A program made the position numbers and the translations under genes. The notes under the pieces were generated by a model. The model was not told the origin of the DNA and did no database searches. It saw nothing but the letters and a program-made list of their open reading frames with translations. From Collimonas pratensis (GTDB lineage: Bacteria > Pseudomonadota > Gammaproteobacteria > Burkholderiales > Burkholderiaceae_D): a DNA stretch of 64,000 nucleotides. The stretch covers positions 186,001 through 250,000 of the forward strand of contig NZ_CP013234.1 in the NCBI RefSeq assembly GCF_001584185.1, in the 5' to 3' direction. Positions 54,783-63,354 of this stretch are shown piece by piece (positions within the stretch are counted from its first letter, which is position 1; the number at the start of each line of letters is the position of its first letter).

Positions 54783-56213
54783 CTATGCGCTCATCACCTT
54801 CATCAAGGTTCCCACGCCCAGCACGTTGATCATCCGCTTCATGTTGTAAGCCAGGACATGCAAGCTCATCTCGGTGCTCACTCGGGCCTTGGTTTTGGTG
54901 AGGAAGTGCGTAGCACCCATCCATGCCTTGATGGTGCCGAATGGATGCTCAACAGTTTGCCGGCGTATTCGCATCGCCTTCGGCGTTCGTTCCAACCGCT
55001 CCTGCATGGCCTCCAGTACAGACTCATGCTCCCATCGTGTCACGCGCCGTTGAGGACTTGGCGTGCATGCGGATTTGAGTGAGCACTGCTGGCAATTCGA
55101 GCTCCAATAGCGGTGCAAATTCAAGCCTTTCTCTTTGCTCGTGAAACGCCAGATCAATCGCTCTCCGGCGGGACACTGATATTCATTGGCGCGTGCGTCG
55201 TAAATGAAATCCGCTTTGCCAAACCGACCTTCAGCAGAGGCATTGGAGGTCAGGTTCTTCGGGACGATCACGTTGATGCCGGCTTGTGTGCACGCCAGGA
55301 TCTCTTCTCCTTTGAAGTAACCACGATCAGCAACTACGGTCAGCGATGCGGTGCCAATCGCTTCTTGCGCTTGCCGGCTCATCGAGTGCAGTTGATCCCG
55401 GTCGCTCCCGATGTTGGTCACCTCGTGCGCCACAATCAGATGATGCTTTGCGTCGACCACCGTTTGTACGTTGTAGCCAACGACGCCTGTACCACGCGTC
55501 TTCATCGACCGTGCATCAGGATCGGTTTGGGAGACTTGTTGATCCGGCGTCTTCTGGAGTTTTAATTGGATGTCTTCAAGCTCTCGCATCTGCGCCTTGA
55601 GCGCTGCGATATTCTCATGCAGTCGAGTTGTCGTGAGTTGCTTGCGGTCCGGCTCTTGGCGATCCGCCGTGTCGAGGGCTGTCAGATAGCGATCAATGCT
55701 CGCTGCGATCTCTTCCATGCGCCGTTGCAGCTTGGCGCTGGTGAAGTTGCGGTCGCGGTTGTTGACGGCTTTGAATTTGCTGCCGTCAATAGCGACCAGC
55801 GCTTCAGAGAACAGGCCAAGTCGCTGACACAGCACGACGAACTGCTTGCATACATTGGAGATGGCACGGCCATTGTCTTTGCGGAAGTTGGCGATAGTCT
55901 TGAAGTCCGGCGCCAAATGCCCTGTCAACCACATCAGTTCAATGTTACGCTGCGCCTCTCGTTCCAGGCGACGGCTTGATTGGAGTCGATTGAGATAGCC
56001 GTAGATGTAAATCTTGAGAAGAACCGATGGGTGATAGGCCGGACGTCCTGTTTGTGCAGGCATTGTTCCTTCGAAACCCATTTGCACCAGGTCCAGTTCA
56101 TCGACGAAAACATCGACTACCCGCACTGGGTTGCTATCGGCAACGTAGTCGTCCAGTTGCTCGGGAAGCAAAATGCGTTGACTGCGATCCCGCCCTTCAA
56201 TGAAGCGTTTCAT
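54783..56213 (-). CDS. IS1182-family transposase
   Basis: 476-aa DDE transposase. The N-terminal DUF772 domain is seen as QTGRPAYHPSVLLKIYIYGYLN and APDFKTIANFR. Catalytic residues: Asp in VAIDGSKFKAVN, Asp in TVVADRGYFKGEE and Glu in VEHPFGTIKAWMG. A Cys-rich patch (CQQCSLKSAC) is typical of the family. No frameshift or stop, so it is potentially active. Confidence 0.93.
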   Translation of the reverse strand: MKRFIEGRDRSQRILLPEQLDDYVADSNPVRVVDVFVDELDLVQMGFEGTMPAQTGRPAYHPSVLLKIYIYGYLNRLQSSRRLEREAQRNIELMWLTGHLAPDFKTIANFRKDNGRAISNVCKQFVVLCQRLGLFSEALVAIDGSKFKAVNNRDRNFTSAKLQRRMEEIAASIDRYLTALDTADRQEPDRKQLTTTRLHENIAALKAQMRELEDIQLKLQKTPDQQVSQTDPDARSMKTRGTGVVGYNVQTVVDAKHHLIVAHEVTNIGSDRDQLHSMSRQAQEAIGTASLTVVADRGYFKGEEILACTQAGINVIVPKNLTSNASAEGRFGKADFIYDARANEYQCPAGERLIWRFTSKEKGLNLHRYWSSNCQQCSLKSACTPSPQRRVTRWEHESVLEAMQERLERTPKAMRIRRQTVEHPFGTIKAWMGATHFLTKTKARVSTEMSLHVLAYNMKRMINVLGVGTLMKVMSA

Positions 56214-56562
56214 AGGTGTACCTCGAACAGAGTCATCTGTCCGTGTGACATGGATCGCCGCAAATCGTTTACTTCCGATTAGAATTAGCGCTCAACAGCG
56301 TTTTTACACAGCCTCGGCCACAAGAAGACGGTCAATGTCACGATTCGAAAGCAGACATACTTTCACGCATCCAGCTGCGCAAATCTATTTCACTTTATCC
56401 GAGTAGTCGAGAATTCAATAAAATTAATGTTGTTCTATTGATTTCCATATGGCAACATATCTCGATCCTCACCACTTAATTAAGCCCCCCCTCATCAGTT
56501 CGTCAACAAGGCAAAATAAGACCCCATTTAACCCTTGTTTACAACAACCATTTGGTAATCAT

Positions 56563-57060
56563 ATGACGACTATGGCCGCGATATTAAGTCCAGTTTTATT
56601 GGCATTGCTCCTGGGAGGTTGTGCAAGCCCCTACGTGGAGCCTCAAAAAGATGCTGCACAGACCACACTCCATATCGTCACGAATCACCCACACCTCACA
56701 ATGTCTTCATGGCTGTATTATTCAGATGCGCAATGCTCGAAACCTCCAGGGGAGTCTCTCGGAAATTTTACAGCGATGTACGCCGGCGAAAAGAAAATTC
56801 AGTTGAAAGCGGACGAAAAAAAATATCTCGTTGTCAGGACATTGAGCAAACTATCGGGCCCGACGTATAGCTGCGGAGCCCCTCTTTGCGACAGTAAATG
56901 TTCTGTAGAATTTGAGATTGTTCCAAGTGCCGGTCGAACTTATCGCGCGACACAATCAGGAAACGGGATGCACTGCGCCGTACAAATTATTGATGAAGTG
57001 ACGGGGGCGCCCGCAGAAGGAGTTCGGCAGATTCCAACAGATCAAAAATGTAAGGGATAA
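56563..57060 (+). CDS. Small lipoprotein, unknown (array gene 1)
   Basis: 165 aa, not recognised. Lipobox LLGGC at about residue 20 after a hydrophobic signal (LSPVLLALLLGG). The mature part is beta-rich with six further Cys, suggesting disulfides and a periplasmic location. The start at ATG 56563 is chosen for the lipoprotein signal; the frame is open upstream to 56449 without a signal. First of thirteen plus-strand small genes. More A/T-rich than the chromosome to the left. The 243 bases between the IS and this gene hold only A/T-rich sequence. Confidence 0.65.
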   Translation: MTTMAAILSPVLLALLLGGCASPYVEPQKDAAQTTLHIVTNHPHLTMSSWLYYSDAQCSKPPGESLGNFTAMYAGEKKIQLKADEKKYLVVRTLSKLSGPTYSCGAPLCDSKCSVEFEIVPSAGRTYRATQSGNGMHCAVQIIDEVTGAPAEGVRQIPTDQKCKG

Positions 57061-57136
57061 GCCACTGTGTATGCATTTACGGTTGATCGCGAAATGACTT
57101 TTCAAAAGCCGATACAGTCACGCGTCATTGCCTGAG

Positions 57137-57154
57137 TTCGGCCAGAAGCGGACG
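57137..57154 (+). repeat. Inter-cassette palindromic element 1
   Basis: TTCGGCCAGAAGCGGACG between array genes 1 and 2. The 12-mer TTCGGCCAGAAG is identical in the elements at 58589 and 63304. It is an imperfect palindrome centred on GGCC. Confidence 0.65.
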
Positions 57155-57211
57155 GACTGCCAGTTACAGAAATTTTGCTAGTCTTCTTCCATATTCGCAT
57201 TAGGAGTGTTT

Positions 57212-57871
57212 GTGAGTTCACTTGAGAAAGTCTGGGAATACCGTGAGGAACAACTATACCCAAGACTATTCGGACAGCCTGGTCGAGGAATTTTCCCTTT
57301 GGACTTAGAGTTATTTTCAGAGGTCTTCGGAAACCAAGCCGTGGACCCAAGGTGGCTTCATCTCGGAGTGTTTGAATTTCCTCCAACGAATACCCGCAAC
57401 TCATGGCTCTATGTTACGTCCGGAGGGTCTACCCCGTGGGAGCTTGCCCCGATAGATTACAACCCAGTAGAGTACTCTTGGTTGGGTGTTGAGTTTGTGA
57501 TGGAAGTGTACGAGCAAGCTGATTGGCCAATTCAAGTTTTGCGCAGACTTCTCGCCTATCATGTGTTGGTCTGCCATGGTCGATTTGGAGATATGGCGCC
57601 GTTAGATTATGGTCATCGAGTGCCTGCCGGAGGTGCGATTGACGGAAGCGACGATTCAAAGCTGCGGTTCCTAGCAATTGCAAAGCCAAACCACTATGAT
57701 GCATCTGCCCAACTTGACTCCGGGAGATTCGATTTTTTGCACGTGGTCGGTATAAGTGAAAGCGAGAGAGACTTCGCAAAATCCACCAGTACAGAGGCGC
57801 TGATTACGGCGCTGCATTTGCATAAAGCATATCCTGTCACAGCATCGAAACGAGCACCAATTCCACTGTGA
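57212..57871 (+). CDS. SUFU (suppressor of fused) domain protein (array gene 2)
   Basis: 219 aa. VWEYREEQLYPRLFG, DPRWLHLGVFEFPPT and SWLYVTSGGSTPWEL are the hallmark of bacterial SUFU-domain proteins, which often act as immunity proteins in contact-dependent or polymorphic toxin systems. GTG 57212 with AGGAG 5 bases upstream is the best start. No toxin gene is adjacent, so it would be an orphan immunity gene. No signal peptide: cytoplasmic. Confidence 0.82.
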   Translation: MSSLEKVWEYREEQLYPRLFGQPGRGIFPLDLELFSEVFGNQAVDPRWLHLGVFEFPPTNTRNSWLYVTSGGSTPWELAPIDYNPVEYSWLGVEFVMEVYEQADWPIQVLRRLLAYHVLVCHGRFGDMAPLDYGHRVPAGGAIDGSDDSKLRFLAIAKPNHYDASAQLDSGRFDFLHVVGISESERDFAKSTSTEALITALHLHKAYPVTASKRAPIPL

Positions 57872-57914
57872 TTCGGCCAATGCTAGCTGGCGGCTTATGT
57901 ATCCAGAGGGGCTG

Positions 57915-57934
57915 TTGTCGGCCAGGAGCAGGCG
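57915..57934 (+). repeat. Inter-cassette palindromic element 2
   Basis: TTGTCGGCCAGGAGCAGGCG between array genes 2 and 3; same core GGCCAGGAGC as the element at 59681. A weaker half-copy (ATTCGGCCAATGCTAGC) lies 40 bases earlier, directly after the stop of gene 2. The AGGAG of the core may double as ribosome site of the next gene. Confidence 0.5.
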
Positions 57935-57937
57935 CTC

Positions 57938-58537
57938 ATGCGAATCCAGATGAAAATCAAAGTACAAATGGTTATAAGCAACTTAGTGCGAATGTTTTCA
58001 AATGCATTTGAGGGAATGCCGGCTGACTTTCCGAGTTCTCTCACTAAAGCTCAGGTGCTTGCCCAATTGCAAGGACTTGCCAAATGGCGCGCTGGAAAGC
58101 TCGACATAGTGGGGTCAGTGGGTTCAGAGGCGGTCGAATTACGGATCTCGCATACCTTCAGGCGTAACAATGGCACGAGATTCCAAGGACATTTGCAAGT
58201 AGATGGGGAGCAGTTGTCATTGGTTGGAGTGTTCCAGTCTTCCGCCTACAGTCGCTTCAGCACGGGGGCCGCCTTGGGGTTCCTGGGCCTCGTGTTGTGC
58301 GGCGGCCTGATCGGTGGACTTCATACAGTTTTCACGCACGCATCAAATCTGAGCCAAGCGTTGGAACTCATCGTGTTTTTGTTGTTCTGGATGACATTGG
58401 GCGGACTGTTCGAGTGGCTATTGGTTTGGAATGCCTCTCCGGCGCGTGATGACGTCTTGGCTCTCACTGCCGCTATCCGTGAGGCACTGCACGGGGATCG
58501 GGAGGATTCGAGCAATGTGTCCAATGGCCGTTTCTAG
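57938..58537 (+). CDS. Small membrane protein, unknown (array gene 3)
   Basis: 199 aa, not recognised. N-terminal about 105 residues soluble (MPADFPSSLTKAQVLAQLQ), then two membrane helices (AALGFLGLVLCGGLIGGL and LELIVFLLFWMTLGGLFEW) and a charged tail. ATGs at 57938, 57950 and 57968 are all possible; I keep the longest because AGGAG lies 9 bases before it. Confidence 0.6.
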   Translation: MRIQMKIKVQMVISNLVRMFSNAFEGMPADFPSSLTKAQVLAQLQGLAKWRAGKLDIVGSVGSEAVELRISHTFRRNNGTRFQGHLQVDGEQLSLVGVFQSSAYSRFSTGAALGFLGLVLCGGLIGGLHTVFTHASNLSQALELIVFLLFWMTLGGLFEWLLVWNASPARDDVLALTAAIREALHGDREDSSNVSNGRF

Positions 58538-58588
58538 GCAACCTGACCGTCCCTTCCGGGTTGTCACGGACTTATGCGTCGGGCCGGG

Positions 58589-58606
58589 TTCGGCCAGAAG
58601 CAGAAG
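58589..58606 (+). repeat. Inter-cassette palindromic element 3
   Basis: TTCGGCCAGAAGCAGAAG between array genes 3 and 4, sharing 12 identical bases with elements 1 and 63304. Confidence 0.6.
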
Positions 58607-58641
58607 TGTGTCAGCAACTCATTTTCGATGAACGAGGCTTA

Positions 58642-58950
58642 ATGAACTACGTGTCAGCAGTGACTAGCGAGTCGGTAAGGATTGTGACCTCTGGAACGAT
58701 GTCGCCTGACATCGAGGCGCTGGCTACGCATATAGGCTCAGGCGAAGCGCACTTGCCATTTTCCTCGAAGGTGGAACTGGCTGAAGTGCTTACCGTCTTG
58801 CAGCGTGCTAAATTCTTTTTTGCCGATGAGTTGACAGGATGGCCACCTGCTGCAGTGTTTCAGCAGCTTCGCGAAGAATCGCTCGTGAGCGGGGTAGTTT
58901 TGATGGTCTCTTGGAGAAGCCAGAATGCCCCCGTTTTTGGTGACGTGTAA
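58642..58950 (+). CDS. Small cytoplasmic protein, unknown (array gene 4)
   Basis: 102 aa, not recognised; no signal or membrane segment. Mixed alpha/beta (VELAEVLTVLQRAKFFFADE, PAAVFQQLREESLVSGVVLMV). ATG 58642 with GAGG upstream is used; an upstream TTG would read through the palindromic element. Confidence 0.55.
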   Translation: MNYVSAVTSESVRIVTSGTMSPDIEALATHIGSGEAHLPFSSKVELAEVLTVLQRAKFFFADELTGWPPAAVFQQLREESLVSGVVLMVSWRSQNAPVFGDV

Positions 58951-59045
58951 TCGCCAATTGCGGACGGTCGAACGTGTCTGCTAACTGGTGGCGCTTCAGA
59001 TTGCTTGCGCACACGTGAACATCATTTCTATTAGGAATTTGCACC

Positions 59046-59642
59046 ATGAAATTATCGGTCCTCCTATTGGCGCTCGTCGTGACACCAGCTTTCGCAGCGG
59101 GGGCCTTTGGCGGAGCTCAATATGTACAATCCCGTGCGAGCTACGAAGCTGCTATCCATAACTCGTCCACTTCGCCATCGTATGTCTTGATTACGGTAGT
59201 TGATGCCAGAACGGAGTTAGCGCGGTCAACTTGTACCACAGCTAATCTTTTGATGGGTGCTATTCACTTTGAGTACGGTCTTGGGTATGACAGCGCGGGT
59301 TATGTTAAGTCAGATGCGATTGCCTTATCAAACCAAACACACGTATTTCGTTTCACAAAACAAGATGCCCTTAATAACGTCCCCTTCACTTATTCAGACG
59401 GTGATATTGCCGCCGCCCGCGCTTTTTTAGCGCCGTTTTCTGCCGCCGAATTAAGAGATAAATTTTCATCTTTGTATTCAAACCAGAGATTGGCGCTTAA
59501 TGGTTTCTCACGCGACGCAATCGCATGCGTTCTCATCGAACGAGGGCTGTCACCGAAAATGGCTGATATCTCAGGTCAAGTTTTCGTCGAACGATTGTCC
59601 CTGCCGCCACTTTGGAAGACAGATTTGGAAAAACCTGAATGA
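59046..59642 (+). CDS. Exported protein, unknown (array gene 5)
   Basis: 198 aa with a clean signal peptide (MKLSVLLLALVVTPAFAAGA). The mature protein has two widely spaced Cys and a Tyr/Ala-rich helical C-terminal half. Not recognised. ATTAGGAAT precedes the ATG. Likely periplasmic. Confidence 0.62.
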   Translation: MKLSVLLLALVVTPAFAAGAFGGAQYVQSRASYEAAIHNSSTSPSYVLITVVDARTELARSTCTTANLLMGAIHFEYGLGYDSAGYVKSDAIALSNQTHVFRFTKQDALNNVPFTYSDGDIAAARAFLAPFSAAELRDKFSSLYSNQRLALNGFSRDAIACVLIERGLSPKMADISGQVFVERLSLPPLWKTDLEKPE

Positions 59643-59680
59643 GCAGTTTGGGCGAAATCAACCCATCGCGGCCGGCTCGA

Positions 59681-59700
59681 AACGGCCAGGAGCGGCCAGT
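59681..59700 (+). repeat. Inter-cassette palindromic element 5
   Basis: AACGGCCAGGAGCGGCCAGT between array genes 5 and 6; the preceding CGGCCGGCTCG makes the region strongly palindromic. AGCGGnCAGT is shared with the element split by the MITE at 62539. Confidence 0.55.
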
Positions 59701-59824
59701 TGCAAATAATCAATACTATGTTTTCTTTAGTGACATTAAGTCTCTGCCAATTTGGAGGTTTTGTGCCGTTCAATTTGTCATTCCATACCAGCGCCACACA
59801 CCGGTCGATTTTACGTTGGACGCC

Positions 59825-60160
59825 ATGAAGCGCGCCGCACGAACAGTCCTGTGGTTTACTGCGGGAGGTATCTGCCTCAGCATTGCCGCCTGTATGCATA
59901 CAGTGTCAAAGTACCAAAATGCTTTCGCCGCCACCGCTTTCGGTGACACCGCGAGCGTAGTTGTGGAACGTTTTGGGAGCCCAAGTGTTCATGAGAACAA
60001 TGTCAATCGCTTCTTGAGGTATGCCGCACAATCTTGCGAAGCCCCCTGTACTGAGCGACTGTGGTGGGAACATCCCGTACTCAAAGGCATTGAGGCATGG
60101 TCAGTCGAATTCGACACAAAGGGGAAGGTCATTGACAAGGCTCACTGGGTATTGCCGTAG
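59825..60160 (+). CDS. Small lipoprotein, unknown (array gene 6)
   Basis: 111 aa. Hydrophobic signal with lipobox IAAC (Cys near residue 22). Mature part has the segment AATAFGDTASVVVERFGSPS, which resembles SmpA/OmlA-type lipoproteins (a small beta fold) and two Cys. Start at ATG 59825 is chosen for the signal; the frame is open upstream to 59639. Confidence 0.58.
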   Translation: MKRAARTVLWFTAGGICLSIAACMHTVSKYQNAFAATAFGDTASVVVERFGSPSVHENNVNRFLRYAAQSCEAPCTERLWWEHPVLKGIEAWSVEFDTKGKVIDKAHWVLP

Positions 60161-60296
60161 GTAAGATTGAAGTCAGGACCGTGATTGAGCCTTCTTGCAA
60201 TCATACGCATCACTTCCATCAGGCGTACGTTCAGCAGCAGTTTTTCCATGGTGTCGGCTGCCTTTTTGCATGCCAGCGTACTTCAATTACTTTTAC

Positions 60297-60632
60297 ATGA
60301 CCAATATGGAACTAGTCCCAACAAAAAAGACCGCTGTACTGGCAGGTGCCTGGGCCGCATTTGGACTCGTTCCATTGGAGCACTGGATGGATCAAAGGCT
60401 GCTATCAACGTTTCAAAATAATGTCCTGATGCTTTGTATGGCGATTATATTTCTCTTCGTCCCCGTCTTATATTTAGTGATCGGGCGAGATAATCGATTC
60501 AATCAAACCTGGTTTGTGGACCCTGAAGAAAGGGCTCGATATTGGATAGTTTCCAAGCGAATGCTCTGCTGGCTCGTTGGTGCAACGATATTTGGCACCC
60601 TATGGGCCGGTGCGTTGAGATTTTTTTGGTAG
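60297..60632 (+). CDS. Small membrane protein, unknown (array gene 7)
   Basis: 111 aa. Three hydrophobic segments: TAVLAGAWAAFGLVPL, VLMLCMAIIFLFVPVLYLVIG and LCWLVGATIFGTLWAGAL. Not recognised. ATG at 60297 or 60306; neither has a clear ribosome site. No palindromic element is seen at its 5' side, unlike most neighbours. Confidence 0.5.
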   Translation: MTNMELVPTKKTAVLAGAWAAFGLVPLEHWMDQRLLSTFQNNVLMLCMAIIFLFVPVLYLVIGRDNRFNQTWFVDPEERARYWIVSKRMLCWLVGATIFGTLWAGALRFFW

Positions 60633-60644
60633 CTGGCCGCTGAC

Positions 60645-60727
60645 GGCCGAGACCGTGTAAAAACGCTGAATCCATCAAGGGAGCCGAGATCCACATCATT
60701 TTAACGCGACATTGTTGATAATAGAGA
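60645..60727. mobile_element. Solo end of the IS1182-family element
   Basis: 83 bases identical to the left end of the IS at 54622-54704 except for two changes. It begins with the same GGCC and stops abruptly; no transposase remnant follows. It lies right after array gene 7. Probably the scar of a deletion within a second IS copy. The rest of the gap to 60900 carries one weak element (GGGCTGCGGACGG, near 60874). Confidence 0.85.
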
Positions 60728-60900
60728 TCTCTGTCGTCTGCCAACTGACCGTCAGCAACGCCTCAGGGTGCCGGCATTCTGCGTGGCGGCGTCAACTTAG
60801 CTGGGCCAGGATCGAAATATCGTAGCGGGAATGATCGGAGGGGCGCATGATCTAAGCAAGGGCCGCAATCGGGCTGCGGACGGTTTAGGAGTGAATTGGC

Positions 60901-61182
60901 ATGACAACTAGGATCACTGTAGCCGCTGACAACGTCAGGATCGGCGATATTATTTACAACGGACTTGTTGGTACTGGCAAACACCCAACCTACGCCTGGG
61001 AAGCTATCACCCAGGTCAATTCGGTGGATGGACTGATTCAGCTGATTACGGGCCGTCTAGACGGCCCCCACGGTGAATTCTGGTTCGAGCCGGACGAATC
61101 AGTTGTCGTGGTTCGCCACCCACCGGCAGAGCCCAAACCAGCTATCGCAAAGCCCCATAACAAGCGAGCTCACGGGCATTAG
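60901..61182 (+). CDS. Small protein, unknown (array gene 8)
   Basis: 93 aa, not recognised. Beta-rich start (TRITVAADNVRIGDIIY, VTQVNSVDGLIQLITG-like) and a basic, His-ending tail (NKRAHGH). AGGAG lies 10 bases before the ATG. No signal peptide. The beta pattern would suit a small barrel or SH3-like fold, but this is only an impression. Confidence 0.55.
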   Translation: MTTRITVAADNVRIGDIIYNGLVGTGKHPTYAWEAITQVNSVDGLIQLITGRLDGPHGEFWFEPDESVVVVRHPPAEPKPAIAKPHNKRAHGH

Positions 61183-61325
61183 GACAGGCTTTATCCTTGG
61201 TGGTGGTTGCATGATGGCCCATTGGCACCACAAAATACACGGGCTGCGACCGGTGTCGGCAATAGCTGACCTTCGATGTTCAGTCCGCCATGTACTGTCA
61301 AGGCGGCTTGGCTAGGTACCACTTG

Positions 61326-61844
61326 ATGATGAATTCCAAAATGAATACTGAAGAACTTTTAAGAGATATCGCGGTAACATTTCCGCCTGTCGAGAAACCT
61401 AATGGCCTGGCTATTTCTTTCCACAAAGATGAATGTTTGCAATGTGAATATTTGCGTGAAGACTTGAATGAATTTGATGGTCCTGTGCTACCTGCTAAAG
61501 CTATTCGCACGATATATCAGGAAATGAGCTGTCTTTCTGCGCAAGGATGGCGCTGGGTACTACCTTCGTATCTCACGCATTGCGTAAGTGTGGAGACCGT
61601 TTACGATGGTATCGAAACCGAATTTTTAATCTACAACTTGGGCCCCGAGCAGCAATCCCAAGATAAAACGCTCGAACGATTGTCCGCACTGAATTTCCAT
61701 CAAATAGGCTGTCTCATACATTTTCTTGAATGGTGTTCAGCGCACGAACATTGGGCCGCATACTGCGCTGAAGATATTGAGAGAGCTCTATCATTTATGC
61801 GAACAGTGCAAAACATCAGAGTTATTGCCAAGCGGACATTTTAA
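61326..61844 (+). CDS. Cytoplasmic protein, unknown (array gene 9)
   Basis: 172 aa, alpha-helical. The segment GWRWVLPSYLTHCVSV followed by DGIETEFLIYNLGP, and LIHFLEWCSAHEHWA, recall DUF6714-type proteins; this family hint is weak. Start among ATGs at 61326, 61329 and 61341 is uncertain. The 143-base gap before it carries the weak element TGCGACCGGTGTCGGC. Confidence 0.55.
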   Translation: MMNSKMNTEELLRDIAVTFPPVEKPNGLAISFHKDECLQCEYLREDLNEFDGPVLPAKAIRTIYQEMSCLSAQGWRWVLPSYLTHCVSVETVYDGIETEFLIYNLGPEQQSQDKTLERLSALNFHQIGCLIHFLEWCSAHEHWAAYCAEDIERALSFMRTVQNIRVIAKRTF

Positions 61845-61908
61845 TCCTAGACTCGAGATGGCATCACCCATCCGCTTCTCACAGTTTTTATTGATATAGA
61901 TGTAGATA

Positions 61909-62466
61909 ATGATATCCATCCTCTTTCTCACACTAGTTTTGGCGCTACCCCTTGGTTCCGTGGCATTCCGGCTAATGCATGCTCCTGACGGCGGAGTGGG
62001 GAAGGCTCTGAGAAATATCATGTCTGGGGCAATCATACTTGGGTTAATTGCTCCTTTAATTGGATATTTTTGCTACGCAGCCTTTCTTTGCTTCCGTATG
62101 GCACCTTCGACTGAGGCCGCCATTAAAGTCTTCTTTACCTCGCAAGTTTTTTTCTTTTCAGTGGTTTCGTATTTTTTTGGCGGCGGGGCCTCTGTGCTTA
62201 CCGGTGTAATCGCTGGCGCAGTGAAACCGTGGATACGCACGTGGTTTCACTTAGTGCTCATAGGTGTCGCTGGCGCAGTCCTCCAGGCGCTCACGACTGT
62301 AGCAATGAGTTTCTTGTTCCACGACACTGTAGTCGGAATTTATATCAATGAAAATACAGTTCTCGGTTTGCTTGTTTTCTGCTTGCCAGCCCTAATCGCA
62401 GGGACGGTCTGTTGTCGACTGCTGTTTGGTTGTGCCAATTTTTACTGGTATCGGACCAGTCCTTGA
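61909..62466 (+). CDS. Integral membrane protein, unknown (array gene 10)
   Basis: 185 aa, about five membrane helices (ILFLTLVLALPLGSVAF, IMSGAIILGLIAPLIGYF, VFFFSVVSYFFGGGAS, LVLIGVAGAVLQALTTV, LLVFCLPALIAGTVCC). Not recognised. Short 5' gap (64 bases) without a clear palindromic element. Confidence 0.58.
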   Translation: MISILFLTLVLALPLGSVAFRLMHAPDGGVGKALRNIMSGAIILGLIAPLIGYFCYAAFLCFRMAPSTEAAIKVFFTSQVFFFSVVSYFFGGGASVLTGVIAGAVKPWIRTWFHLVLIGVAGAVLQALTTVAMSFLFHDTVVGIYINENTVLGLLVFCLPALIAGTVCCRLLFGCANFYWYRTSP

Positions 62467-62538
62467 GCTTGTTCGTTGACTGGCCGCTTCCAGGATCTTC
62501 GACTGTCGTTTGTGGAGCGATGGCAGACGTCCGTTTTC

Positions 62539-62685
62539 GGCCGAGGCTGTGTGAAAGCGCAAAAACATGAAATTTTCGTGGGTAGGGTGGCCATTGCTGA
62601 TATCGAGAAAATCGCGTAGCGGTTGTTTTGAAAGGCCGATTTTTATGTGCGCCGAATTTTTCTGCGTTTTCACACAGCCTCGGCC
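62539..62685. mobile_element. 147-bp MITE related to the IS1182-family element
   Basis: Terminal inverted repeats GGCCGAGGCTGTGTGAAA are perfect for 18 bases and match the IS ends over GGCCGAGGCTGTGT. No coding capacity. Both ends carry GGCC, read as a 4-bp target duplication. Removing the MITE and one GGCC restores GTTTTCGGCCAAAAGCGGTC, a full inter-cassette palindrome, so the insertion hit the exact centre of such an element. Confidence 0.82.
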
Positions 62686-62727
62686 AAAAGCGGTCAGTCA
62701 AAAAATCACAGAAATTAACGTAAATAA

Positions 62728-63294
62728 ATGAGATTAATTGAACGAAAAAAAATCATCAGTTTACTAATAACTTCACTTTCAACTTTATTAGTTGGATGTG
62801 CCACCGATTTAGACAAAAATATTAGTCAGACGGACCACAAATTTTCCAAGACAATGAAGGACAATAAATTGGAAGAGAAACAAATAAATTCTACTGATGA
62901 ATCATGGTACACCTTGCGTAATGCCGTATATTCGCACGATTTCGTAGAGGCATCACTGCTCGTTAAAAAAACGCCGTCTTTGTTAAGTTCTACGAACGCA
63001 ATTGGTGAAACAGTTCTTCATTTCGTTGCCGTTGAAAACGATTTGGAAGGAGTTGAATGGCTGCACGCCAACGGCGCGAATATAGACACAAAGAATAAAT
63101 TTGGCGAGCCTGTCATTTTCGAGGTCGCGTCTTTGGGATATAAAGAACTGTTCGCTTGGTTTGCAAAATCAGGAGCTAATTTACATGTTATTGACGCAGA
63201 AAATCAGGACGTAGTTGCCTATTTAATAGAATTTGATAAACATGAAATGGCCGAATGGATCCGAACTAACTATCCCGATATTCAAAAAAATTAA
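62728..63294 (+). CDS. Ankyrin-repeat lipoprotein (array gene 11)
   Basis: 188 aa. Lipobox LVGC near residue 24 after a hydrophobic signal. Ankyrin pattern from about residue 85: IGETVLHFVAVENDLEGVEW, LHANGANIDTKNKFGEPVIF, EVASLGYKELFAWFAKSGAN, LHVIDAENQDVVAYLIEF. Clearly A/T-rich, with codon use unlike the left part of the window. Ankyrin lipoproteins bind other proteins; an immunity or scaffold role is conceivable. Confidence 0.72.
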   Translation: MRLIERKKIISLLITSLSTLLVGCATDLDKNISQTDHKFSKTMKDNKLEEKQINSTDESWYTLRNAVYSHDFVEASLLVKKTPSLLSSTNAIGETVLHFVAVENDLEGVEWLHANGANIDTKNKFGEPVIFEVASLGYKELFAWFAKSGANLHVIDAENQDVVAYLIEFDKHEMAEWIRTNYPDIQKN

Positions 63295-63300
63295 CCAGCC

Positions 63301-63320
63301 GATTTCGGCCAGAAGTTGCC
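63301..63320 (+). repeat. Inter-cassette palindromic element 11
   Basis: GATTTCGGCCAGAAGTTGCC, directly after array gene 11, with the exact TTCGGCCAGAAG core (63304-63315). The surrounding bases CAGCC and GCCATTC extend the pattern. Confidence 0.65.
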
Positions 63321-63354
63321 ATTCGTTAAAACCATTTTCCTCACAGGCGTTTAT

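Larger units (their letters stand above)
54622..56319 (-). mobile_element. IS1182-family insertion sequence, apparently complete
   Basis: Bounded by 24-base inverted repeats: left GGCCGAGGCCGTGTAAAAAC..., right its complement with one mismatch (T for C). Both ends begin with GGCC (54622-54625 and 56316-56319), which I read as a 4-bp target duplication rather than IS sequence, because a related MITE and a solo end in this window carry the same GGCC. It encodes one intact transposase on the minus strand. It inserts in the left flank of the small-gene array, in a region made of GGCCG-rich palindromes. The 175 bases left of it (54447-54621) hold no gene. Confidence 0.85.
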
